This document shows, piece by piece, positions 7,793-15,898 of a stretch of DNA of 34,071 nucleotides. The position numbers and the translations under genes were made by a program. Numbering within the stretch: position 1 is the first letter of the stretch; each line of letters opens with the position of its first letter. The DNA is taken from positions 1 through 34,071 of the forward strand of contig NZ_JAIMJB010000033.1 of the NCBI RefSeq assembly GCF_021295345.1. Direction: 5' to 3'. This DNA comes from Motilimonas eburnea. Lineage in GTDB: Bacteria; Pseudomonadota; Gammaproteobacteria; Enterobacterales; CBDFNC01. The notes beneath the pieces were generated by a model. It searched no databases. It had not been told where the DNA came from and saw only the letters and a program-made list of their open reading frames with translations.

Positions 7793-9478
7793 TTAGTTCG
7801 TCACGTTACACGCAGCGATGGGCGTCCATACATCCCATTCACCCGAATTAAGTGGCCACTGAGCATTGGTCCACCATTTCGCTTGGTATTGCTGACCATT
7901 GATCTGCACCACATCACCAGCGTTATAGACGGTGCCGTATTCCCACGTTGGCGCGCCGCCACAAACAGTTTTGTTCATGCCGTACCAAGAGGTTGAAATC
8001 TCAGGCCAAGTACCTATGGTTAAGATGTCATCGGGATGCTGAATGATTTGTGCTTTATCTTCCTCACTCCAATATCTATTTTGCGCTTGGTGACAGCTTT
8101 GACAGGTCGAGGTTTTGGTTCCCCATTTGCGATCAGCCAAGAAAAAGAAGTTAGGATCGTCACTTGGATCGTCGTTATGGTAACGCGCCGCAATCGCCTC
8201 TAAGTTATTTTCTCGGTGCAGCCAAGCCTCTTTGCCTATGGTCCAATCATCAAAGGCCAACATGGGGTTGTAGCGGTAAGTCAGTAACGAACGTGCATCA
8301 TCAATAGCACCTAACTTGGTTAGGTAATCAACATAACCCACTATCATGCCTAAGATATTGAAAGAAAAGCGCGGTCTGTCAATACAGGTTCTGATTTCTG
8401 GGCACACGGTAGTCAAGGCGCGCGTCCAAGCAAAGAAGCCTTCCATAAAGAGGTCTTTGTCGTCAAAGAACGTGATACCAACAGTGAATGAATGGAATAA
8501 CGGATGTAGCTCTAACCATTGTCTATGCTCATCATTTAAAGCCAGCTTAGCGCTTTGGTCTTGGTGCAGCTCGGCCAACCAACCGCGCTCCATCACAGAT
8601 AAACCGCCTAAAATGGGCGCTAAGCGAAATCGGTCGTTGTTGCTATCTTGTTGCCAGGCCTGCTCCATGCGCTTCGCCATTTTTAAGGTATGGTTAGAAA
8701 AATAACTCGCAATCAAGATGTTATGTAGCGCACTGGGATCATCGTAATCCGCTTCACCACCAATCCAAATATTGACGGCTTTGTTTAAAAAGCCCGTGAA
8801 TACGTTAGTTGGATCTTGGGCAAAGTCTTCTAGCAAAGCCGCAGCAGTTTCATAGCGCTGCGCTTCATTGTAGTTAAATGTTTCATAAAACTGGCTATGA
8901 ACTGGCCTGTCTTCGTTATAGGTCAGTGTGCTTGGGCTAAAAAAGGGCGCCAGTTTGTCGCTATTGGCTTTCTTTAGTCGCTTGGTCCACAGCTCACTGC
9001 CTGCTAAATCATCCACGCGATTTAAAAAGTAATCGACATAAATACTGTTTTTAAGTGCAACCCCTTTGCTTTGGGCTAGCCATTCATTCAACAAGGATTG
9101 ATTGGCGTAATACAAGGCTAAAAATTTAGCCAGTACGGCATCGGTTGGGTTATCTAAATAAGCGCTGAGTACCTTTTTCTCAAATACCGGTAATTCAATC
9201 TGGCTACCACGGGGCACGGGCGTGGTGTAATCAGAAATAGGGTCGCCGATATGGTTAAGCTTACCCGATGTAAGCTCAGCTAAATCAGCGCCCTGCAACA
9301 CAGGATGGGCGGCAAATAACCCTAAGGTGGCTTCAGACACTTCAATGCCTAAGCCATTTTGCTGCAATTGGCTAACAACCTCTTGGGTTGTGTCTGATGA
9401 AGTTGCCAGCACTTGACCAGAGGCCAGTGCACTGGTTATCAATAGCGATAACGCCAATGGTTTAACGAGTATGTTCAC
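7793..9478 (-). CDS. secreted protein with a CxxCH haem-type motif and C-terminal chitin-binding domain
   Basis: I chose the GTG at 9478 (561 residues) because AAGGA lies seven bases before it. The ATG at 9493, five codons upstream, has no ribosome binding site. The protein begins with a clear signal peptide (residues 1-25, ending SGQVLA). A large helical region follows (about 30-450) that I cannot assign. A single CQSCH motif at 459-463 is a standard c-type haem attachment sequence. The last 50 residues (about 509-557) match carbohydrate-binding module 5/12, with WEYGTVYNAGDVV, then YQAKWWT and a closing W and C. So it is exported and may bind haem and chitin-like polymers. It is the fourth gene of the operon, 60 bases after NRPS2. 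A role in redox tailoring, immunity or placing the product on chitin surfaces is possible, but nothing in the sequence decides between them. The CxxCH could also bind a metal. Confidence 0.75.
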   Translation of the reverse strand: MNILVKPLALSLLITSALASGQVLATSSDTTQEVVSQLQQNGLGIEVSEATLGLFAAHPVLQGADLAELTSGKLNHIGDPISDYTTPVPRGSQIELPVFEKKVLSAYLDNPTDAVLAKFLALYYANQSLLNEWLAQSKGVALKNSIYVDYFLNRVDDLAGSELWTKRLKKANSDKLAPFFSPSTLTYNEDRPVHSQFYETFNYNEAQRYETAAALLEDFAQDPTNVFTGFLNKAVNIWIGGEADYDDPSALHNILIASYFSNHTLKMAKRMEQAWQQDSNNDRFRLAPILGGLSVMERGWLAELHQDQSAKLALNDEHRQWLELHPLFHSFTVGITFFDDKDLFMEGFFAWTRALTTVCPEIRTCIDRPRFSFNILGMIVGYVDYLTKLGAIDDARSLLTYRYNPMLAFDDWTIGKEAWLHRENNLEAIAARYHNDDPSDDPNFFFLADRKWGTKTSTCQSCHQAQNRYWSEEDKAQIIQHPDDILTIGTWPEISTSWYGMNKTVCGGAPTWEYGTVYNAGDVVQINGQQYQAKWWTNAQWPLNSGEWDVWTPIAACNVTN

Positions 9479-9503
9479 ATTTTTGTCCTTCATAATTAAT
9501 CAG

Positions 9504-9528
9504 GGTTACTGGCGAGGCGCCAATAACC
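9504..9528 (-). other. intercistronic stem-loop
   Basis: Imperfect inverted repeat, GGTTA-C-TGGCG and CGCCA-A-TAACC around a 3-base loop, in the 60-base gap between NRPS2 and the secreted protein gene. It may shape expression between the megasynthase and accessory parts of the operon. No T-run follows on the coding strand. Confidence 0.35.
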
Positions 9529-9553
9529 TTTCTTTGCTTCCATGGGACTATTA

Positions 9554-12500
9554 CTAGTCTTTGCTCAATCGAGTCAGTTCATTTAGGAAATGATCTGCCA
9601 ACGTCACGATTGTTTCTTTTTTATACAGGGTATCACTGTATGAAAATGTCACTTTTAGCTCGCCCGCAACCACATGAGCTAACACATAAAGTTTCCACTT
9701 ACGGCTCAATCTGTTATCGCGCCAAATGGCGTGATGATTGACCTCGTCGTAATCCACTAGCCTGACTAAACCGGTTTCTGCTGGCTCTAGCGAGTCAACG
9801 TCATCTAACAAGTTAAGGGCAATATCAGCACGGGGAATATTGGCCATCACTTGTTTAGCCTGTGCCGTTTGGTTTAAGTAACGCAGCAGTGGCAAAGACT
9901 TAAACTGGACAGACGCATTGGTAAATTGCGCCGATAAGGCTTGCATGCTGGCTGCGTCGCTCAGCTCAGCTTGGCAATGAAATGGCGTGGTATAAACATC
10001 AGAAAAATACCCCACCAAACGGCTTAAGTTTTTGCCTAACTCTTGGTCGCGTCGGCCATGGCGCTGAATATCTAAGTTCACATATGGGCTTTGGCTAAAG
10101 TGTGCAACGGTTTTAACCAAGGCGCTGGCAATGGCACTGCGCAGGCTGACATTATCCAGCTGCGCCAGTGCTTGCTGTAGCCCTTGGGTTTGCGCCACCG
10201 ATAAGCTGATCTCTAGGCCTTGGTTGCTGGCGACCAAGTTGGCCCCATCAAAGTCCGTTGGCAGTGGCTTAGCCTGTTGCCAATTAGCCTGAGCGATGGC
10301 GTTAAGCTCAGCTTGCAGCGCAGGTGAGTTGGCATAGGCGAGTAAAGCGTTGGCATATTGTGTGTAGCTGATATCGGCAGCGGGCAAACGCGGCGTTTCG
10401 CCTTGTGTCAACTGCTGGTAAACCGCAAAGAAGTCGTTTCTTAACACCTCACAGGAAAACCCATCAATCAAGCTGTGATGTATGGTGATCACCAGATAGC
10501 TATGATCGCCCTCACCAAAGTTTAATAGCGCCACCTGAAATGGATTATTGGCTAAATTAATGGTCAGCTGTAACTGCGCCACCAACTGTTTTAACTTATC
10601 GGCCTTGCTGGCTTGGAACCCAGCTAAATCATATTCCGTTAACCCATAGGCTTGGTGCTCGCTGATAGTTAGCTGCGCCGTTGCTTGAGCCTTGCTCATT
10701 CTGGCGCGCAAAATACTGTGGTATTTCAGCAATAAGTTAATGGTTTGATTCACCCGCGGGATATCTAACGCGCCGGTCTTAAATTCAAGAATGATGTTAC
10801 CGTTCCAATGGTTGATATCCCCGTTTGCGCCTTCCCCTTCGGCAAACTCAAACATCTCATGAATACTTGGCAATAATGGGATCGCCGCTTCGGCTTCGCC
10901 TGATAACTGTGTTAAATCAACTAAGTTATTCTGCTTGATCACGGTTTCAAGTTTGGCAATGGTTTGCTGGCGATGAATATCTTGAGCCTTAACGCTAAAA
11001 CCCAGATTTGAGAGTTTCGCCGCCAGTTTAATCAAGGTGAGCGAGTCTCCCCCCAGCGCGAAGAAGTTATCTTCTATGCCGATGGATTCAACGCCCAAAA
11101 CGTCTTGCCACACTTGACATAACTGGGTTTGCAGCTCGTTCGTTGGCGCCACTTGCTGCGTGGATGAGCCGACCAGCTCAACCTCAGGCAAGGCTTGACG
11201 GTCAATCTTACCATTGGGGTTTAATGGCAAGGCGGGCAGCACTATAAAGCCCGCTGGCATCATGTAATCCGGTAAGTGGGTTGCCACTAACTGCTTGGCT
11301 TGCTCGATTAGTTCACCGTGTTGCGCAGTGTCACCTTGCGCCGACACTAAGTAAGCAAGGATGCGGTCGGGGTCAGTTTTGGTAATGACATGAACCTGCG
11401 TCACTTGTGGGTGCAGCAATAAGGTTTCTTCAATTTCACCTAACTCGATACGACAACCGCGAATTTTGACTTGGTGATCATTGCGGCCAATAAACTCTAA
11501 GCTACCATCGGCGCGCCAGCGCATTTGGTCACCGGTTTTATACAGGCGCTGGTTAGGATCAAAGGGGCTAGTGATAAAGGCCTTGGCCGTCATTTCAGGT
11601 TGATCTAAGTAATCAATGGCCAAACAATCACCGCTCACGTAAAGCTCACCTGTGACCCCCACGGGCAATAATTTAAGCTGTTCATCGAGCAGGTAAACTT
11701 GCGCATTGGCTAGGGGCTTACCCACTGGAATTAACCATTTATCCAGTCCCTTTTGATCTGGACTGGCTAGCTGAGTAAAGCCATTAACCCCTTGAAGATG
11801 CTCAGGCTCGAAGCATTCTTGAGCAATGCGCATTTGATCCTGCAATACCGCTTGTAGGCTATTAAATTCGGTAAGCGGGTTACTCAGCACCACACGAAAT
11901 ACACGGCTGCCGTTCACGCCATGTTTATCTAAGAACAAGGTGGTTTTAGAGACAAAGCTGCGCCCTGCTCTAAACTGCTCTTGTTGGATCACTTCCACCG
12001 CATCGTTTAATCGCTCTAGCTCGGCCAAGGTATAAGGCTGCTCGCTGCGATCTATACCGCGCAGGTCACTTGGCACATAACGGTAGTTAATGATATTGAG
12101 ATCCGGTATTGCCCCAACGATTTCAAAGCAATTAGAGGCTTGGATCAGTTTCACAAAGTAAGCCGTTTTTTCCATACTTTGCTCGACCAAACGGCCATAA
12201 CCCGGCTTAGAAATCAAATGTAAGCTGGCATGCAGCAATAGCGCATTGGCCGGCCTTGAGCCTTCTAAGGTGTATTGTCCCATGTCAAAACTACCCGGCT
12301 GAGCTTGGTAATTGGCATGAGTCGCAATGGCTTGCAAACTGGCCGTGTCTTTAAACAAACATAAGCTAATGCCTTGAGGCAAATAAAGCTGCTTATGGGG
12401 GCATAAGGTTATGGAATCGGCCTGCTCTATGCCTCTGAGTTTATATTGATACTTATTAGAAAATTGGAACGCCCCGCCCCACGCCGCATCAACGTGGAAA

Positions 12501-15500
12501 TGCAGTTTATGGCGGCGAGTGACCTCAGCGATTTCCTCAAGGGGATCCAAGGTACCGGTTTCCGTTGCCCCCGCGATCCCTATCACAGCCGCAATATAGA
12601 TATTGTTGTCTTGGCAATACTTAATGGTTTGCTCAAGGTGCTTGATAGACATGCGCTGCTCTTCATCTTGCTCGATAGCCAGCAAATTGGCTTGGCCGAT
12701 ACCAAACAAAGAGACGGTCTTTTTCATCGAGTAATGCAATAAGCGGCTGCCCAAGATCACCATGCGCTGGTAACCTTTTTGCTGCAGCGCCCAGTTCAAG
12801 CCGTGTTTATCTAGGTCTTGCTTGGCGATGCCGGCCTTGATCAAGCCATTGTTGCGTGCATACAGCAGCGCCGTCACATTAGACAAACTGCCGCCGCTGG
12901 TGACTAAACCAAATACATGGTGAGGATCTTGGCTAAAGGCGTCGTAGTATTGGTTATCAAAGTTGTAAAACAGCTTATGCATGGTTGAGATCACTTGGCG
13001 CTCAATCAAGCTCATGCTGCCCGAGGTTTCTATCTTCACCAAGTTTTGGTTTAACTGGGCAATCAATTTACTGATTTCGGGCATAAAGTTAGGCAGCTTA
13101 GATGTCATGTGGCCGACAAAGGTATCGGCGGTGACATCCACAGTGCCAGGCAACACACTGGTTTTTAACTCATGCAAATAATCAGAAAAACGCGCCGCGA
13201 CCAGGGGCATATCTGTGCTGCTAAATTGCTTACTCAAGCCTTTCACATCGGCGCCCAGACGCGGTGCGACGCTGCTTGCATCCAAGCTTGCGGCCGAGTT
13301 AGTCGGCCCATTGAGGGGCGCATCTTGGTCGAGAAAGTGCTGTAATAAACTTAAATCTAAATCGCCGTGGCGCAGCTCATAAGCCAGCACGTCCGCGCCC
13401 ACTTCCGTTGAGCCGTATATGTTATACAAGGTGACATCGGGCAGCTTTTGTTGAAACGCTTTTGCCACATCCATGGTTAAGGCTTCACCGCTGGAAATAA
13501 CGCAGCGCAGCGACGGTAAGGCATTAGGGTCACTCAAGCTTTCTAATAACACCCGCAGCAATGACGGCACTAAGGTAATGCGTGAAATCCCGTGTTGGTC
13601 GACCGCCTCGAGTAAACTTGGCAAGTCGCCCACTTGCTGATCGCTTAGCACCACTAAATGTTTGCCAAGGGAAAAAGGCTGAAACACTTCCGCGACATGG
13701 TCTACAAAAGCCAAAGAGGTTTTATGACAAAACACATCTTGCGCCACTGGGGGAATATATTGGTTCATCCACTCAACGCGGTTAACCATGGCGCGATGAC
13801 TGCCGCGCACCCCTTTGGGTTTACCCGTTGAGCCCGAGGTGTAAATCACATAGGCCACTTGTTCGGCATTCACCGTGCTACTTGCAACGTAATCTTCTGA
13901 GCATTTTGCTAGCTCAGATTGCACCTGTTTGTCATCTAAACACACCCCTTGCGCGGCGCTCACTGGCGTCGTTTGCAGCAGTTCAAGGTGAGTTAACACT
14001 GTGGTTAACTTGGCGTCAGTTAGCATATAGGCCAAGCGCTTAGCTGGGTTATTGGCCGCCAGTGGCACATAAGCCGCCCCCAGCTTTAAGATAGCCAGCA
14101 TACTGACTAAAGAATCTAGACTGCGCGGCAGGCAAATACCCACTAAATCGCCCGCTTTCACTTGGCGATTCTGGCATAAATACTGGGCTAACTGGTTGGC
14201 CTTCGCGTTTAATTGGCCATAGCTGGTATGCGCTTCGCCCACCACCACGGCGAGTTTTTCCGGTGTCGCCAGCGCATGTTGCTCAACCAGTTGGTGCAGC
14301 AATAAATCGCGAGAATAAGGCGCTTGAGTTTGGTTCCATTCAACCAATTGCTGGCGGCGCTCGGCCTCGGTTAAATAATCCAGCTGATAAACACTGACGT
14401 CAGGTTGAGCCGTTAACTGTTTCAGCAAGTTTTCAAAATGCTGCCCCATGCGCGCGATGCTTTCCGGCTCGAATAAATCCGCGTTGTACTCCCAATGCAG
14501 GGCTAAACCGGCTTGGTTTTCGCTGACATACAAGGTGAGATCAAACTTGGCGTCTTGGCTGCTTAGAGTCATCGGCTCTAGGGTTAAGCCATCAAGGGCA
14601 AAGGCCGCTTGTTCATTGTTTTGCAGCACCAGCATAACTTGGAATAGTGGCGTGTAATTGGCGCTGCGCTCAGGGTTTAAACGCTCCACCACTTGCTCAA
14701 ACGGTGCTTGCTGATGCGCATAAGCTTGATACAAGTTATCGCGACTTTGCTGCAGTAAGGTCGCAAAATTTGGCCGCTGTGACAGGTCAGCTCTGAGCAC
14801 TAAGGTGTTCGCAAAAAAACCAATGATGTCGGCAACTTGCTCTTGCTCCCTATTTGCAATCGGGGTGCCAATCACTATGTCGCTTTCATGGCTGTAGCGC
14901 GCCATTAACACGGCGAGTGTGGCGTGAAGCCCCATAAACAAGGTGGCGTCGTGTTGCTGACAAACGCGATTTAGTTGATCCTTTAACGGCGAGCTTAACT
15001 GCTGTTGGTGCACGCCGCCCGTAAAGGTTTGCATCGCACTGCGCGGATGGTCTAGGGGTAAGTTGTGCACTAATGGCAAGTCTTCAAGCTGGTGTTGCCA
15101 ATAGCTGAGTAACTTTTCTAATCGCTCACCTTGTAGCCACTGACGCTGCCACGCCGCATAGTCGGCATATTGAATAGGCAGTGGCGGCAAGGGATTTGAC
15201 TCCCCTTTAACTAAAGCCGAATAGACACTGAGAAACTCTTTCACCAGCACCGTCATCGACCAACCATCACTGGCGATATGATGCAAGGTCACGTACAAGA
15301 TATGCTGCTGCGGCCCTAATTTAACTAAAGCGCTGCGCAACATAAAGTCACGCTGTAAATCAAACGTCCCTTGGACTTGCTCGGTTTCAATTTGGCGCAG
15401 CCCTTGATCTTGGTGCGTCTCCTCGCTCAAATCATAGTGAGCAAGACAAAACTCCTCTACCGGGCGTAAATAAAGGCGCGGGTTGCCATTTTCGTCGCTA

Positions 15501-15898
15501 AAAAAGCTGGTGCGCAGGCTATGTTGACGCTCAAGCAAGATACTAAAGGCTTGATTGAGTAACTCTGTCTGTAACGGGCCGTCTATTTTAAGCCCCTGTG
15601 CCATGTTGTAATGAGAGCCTGGCCCCTCAAGCTGATCCAGTAGCCACAACCTTTGCTGGCTAAACGACAAGGGTAAATTGTCTCGCTCTGCCACCGGCTT
15701 TATCTGCGCGTTGGGCTCAGCCTTTTCATTATTTTTCAAATAGCTCACTAATTCGCTTTTTGCCGACTTTAACGCCGCCACTAGCTCAGGCGTCAGCGCC
15801 TCCTTGTTGCCACGAATTATCAAATCTTGTTTGCTATCAAGACCTAATCTAATACCGCTTGCCTTTAATTGGCTTAGTAAATCCATTACCGCATTCAT
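9554..15898 (-). CDS. NRPS module with PLP decarboxylase inserted in its A domain (predicted beta-alanine module) and terminal E-like domain
   Basis: This 2114-residue protein contains, in order: TubC-type docking domain (1-56); condensation domain (about 76-505, HHIASDG at 206-212); first part of an adenylation domain (about 535-840, with A3 YTSGSTGKPKG and A5 YNIYGSTE); an inserted group II PLP decarboxylase (about 841-1387, PLP lysine Lys1169); the rest of the A domain (about 1388-1570, A7 YKTGD, A8 GRNDHQVKIRG, A10 Lys1564); carrier protein (LGGDS, Ser1619); and a terminal condensation/epimerisation-like domain (about 1673-2114, HHSLIDG at 1807-1813). The ten pocket residues read VDATISIADK (V732, D733, A736, T775, I801, S803, I827, A835, D836, K1564). 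Val-Asp in place of Asp-x is the beta-amino-acid pattern and resembles the beta-alanine code VDWVISLADK as I recall it. The start overlaps the NRPS1 stop by ATGA. There is no thioesterase domain. Confidence 0.93.
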   Translation of the reverse strand: MNAVMDLLSQLKASGIRLGLDSKQDLIIRGNKEALTPELVAALKSAKSELVSYLKNNEKAEPNAQIKPVAERDNLPLSFSQQRLWLLDQLEGPGSHYNMAQGLKIDGPLQTELLNQAFSILLERQHSLRTSFFSDENGNPRLYLRPVEEFCLAHYDLSEETHQDQGLRQIETEQVQGTFDLQRDFMLRSALVKLGPQQHILYVTLHHIASDGWSMTVLVKEFLSVYSALVKGESNPLPPLPIQYADYAAWQRQWLQGERLEKLLSYWQHQLEDLPLVHNLPLDHPRSAMQTFTGGVHQQQLSSPLKDQLNRVCQQHDATLFMGLHATLAVLMARYSHESDIVIGTPIANREQEQVADIIGFFANTLVLRADLSQRPNFATLLQQSRDNLYQAYAHQQAPFEQVVERLNPERSANYTPLFQVMLVLQNNEQAAFALDGLTLEPMTLSSQDAKFDLTLYVSENQAGLALHWEYNADLFEPESIARMGQHFENLLKQLTAQPDVSVYQLDYLTEAERRQQLVEWNQTQAPYSRDLLLHQLVEQHALATPEKLAVVVGEAHTSYGQLNAKANQLAQYLCQNRQVKAGDLVGICLPRSLDSLVSMLAILKLGAAYVPLAANNPAKRLAYMLTDAKLTTVLTHLELLQTTPVSAAQGVCLDDKQVQSELAKCSEDYVASSTVNAEQVAYVIYTSGSTGKPKGVRGSHRAMVNRVEWMNQYIPPVAQDVFCHKTSLAFVDHVAEVFQPFSLGKHLVVLSDQQVGDLPSLLEAVDQHGISRITLVPSLLRVLLESLSDPNALPSLRCVISSGEALTMDVAKAFQQKLPDVTLYNIYGSTEVGADVLAYELRHGDLDLSLLQHFLDQDAPLNGPTNSAASLDASSVAPRLGADVKGLSKQFSSTDMPLVAARFSDYLHELKTSVLPGTVDVTADTFVGHMTSKLPNFMPEISKLIAQLNQNLVKIETSGSMSLIERQVISTMHKLFYNFDNQYYDAFSQDPHHVFGLVTSGGSLSNVTALLYARNNGLIKAGIAKQDLDKHGLNWALQQKGYQRMVILGSRLLHYSMKKTVSLFGIGQANLLAIEQDEEQRMSIKHLEQTIKYCQDNNIYIAAVIGIAGATETGTLDPLEEIAEVTRRHKLHFHVDAAWGGAFQFSNKYQYKLRGIEQADSITLCPHKQLYLPQGISLCLFKDTASLQAIATHANYQAQPGSFDMGQYTLEGSRPANALLLHASLHLISKPGYGRLVEQSMEKTAYFVKLIQASNCFEIVGAIPDLNIINYRYVPSDLRGIDRSEQPYTLAELERLNDAVEVIQQEQFRAGRSFVSKTTLFLDKHGVNGSRVFRVVLSNPLTEFNSLQAVLQDQMRIAQECFEPEHLQGVNGFTQLASPDQKGLDKWLIPVGKPLANAQVYLLDEQLKLLPVGVTGELYVSGDCLAIDYLDQPEMTAKAFITSPFDPNQRLYKTGDQMRWRADGSLEFIGRNDHQVKIRGCRIELGEIEETLLLHPQVTQVHVITKTDPDRILAYLVSAQGDTAQHGELIEQAKQLVATHLPDYMMPAGFIVLPALPLNPNGKIDRQALPEVELVGSSTQQVAPTNELQTQLCQVWQDVLGVESIGIEDNFFALGGDSLTLIKLAAKLSNLGFSVKAQDIHRQQTIAKLETVIKQNNLVDLTQLSGEAEAAIPLLPSIHEMFEFAEGEGANGDINHWNGNIILEFKTGALDIPRVNQTINLLLKYHSILRARMSKAQATAQLTISEHQAYGLTEYDLAGFQASKADKLKQLVAQLQLTINLANNPFQVALLNFGEGDHSYLVITIHHSLIDGFSCEVLRNDFFAVYQQLTQGETPRLPAADISYTQYANALLAYANSPALQAELNAIAQANWQQAKPLPTDFDGANLVASNQGLEISLSVAQTQGLQQALAQLDNVSLRSAIASALVKTVAHFSQSPYVNLDIQRHGRRDQELGKNLSRLVGYFSDVYTTPFHCQAELSDAASMQALSAQFTNASVQFKSLPLLRYLNQTAQAKQVMANIPRADIALNLLDDVDSLEPAETGLVRLVDYDEVNHHAIWRDNRLSRKWKLYVLAHVVAGELKVTFSYSDTLYKKETIVTLADHFLNELTRLSKD
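11738..13378 (-). other. inserted PanP-like aspartate 1-decarboxylase domain within the A domain
   Basis: Residues about 841-1387 of NRPS2 make a full-length group II pyridoxal-phosphate decarboxylase. Visible marks are FVGHMTSKLPNFMPEISKL, KIETSGSMSLIERQV, TSGGSLSN (1000-1007), the cofactor Asp1137 in HVDAAWGG, the Schiff-base lysine Lys1169 in CPHKQLYLPQG, YTLEGSRP, and the C-terminal GRSFVSKT with VFRVVLSNPLTEF. This matches the Vibrio/Shewanella PanP-type aspartate decarboxylases (TIGR03799 group), which make beta-alanine from L-aspartate, more than glutamate or diaminobutyrate decarboxylases. The family's usual length of roughly 540 residues fits the insertion. The left joint lies just after A5 and the right joint just before the PVGKPLANAQVYLLDE segment that leads into A6. 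Confidence 0.88.
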
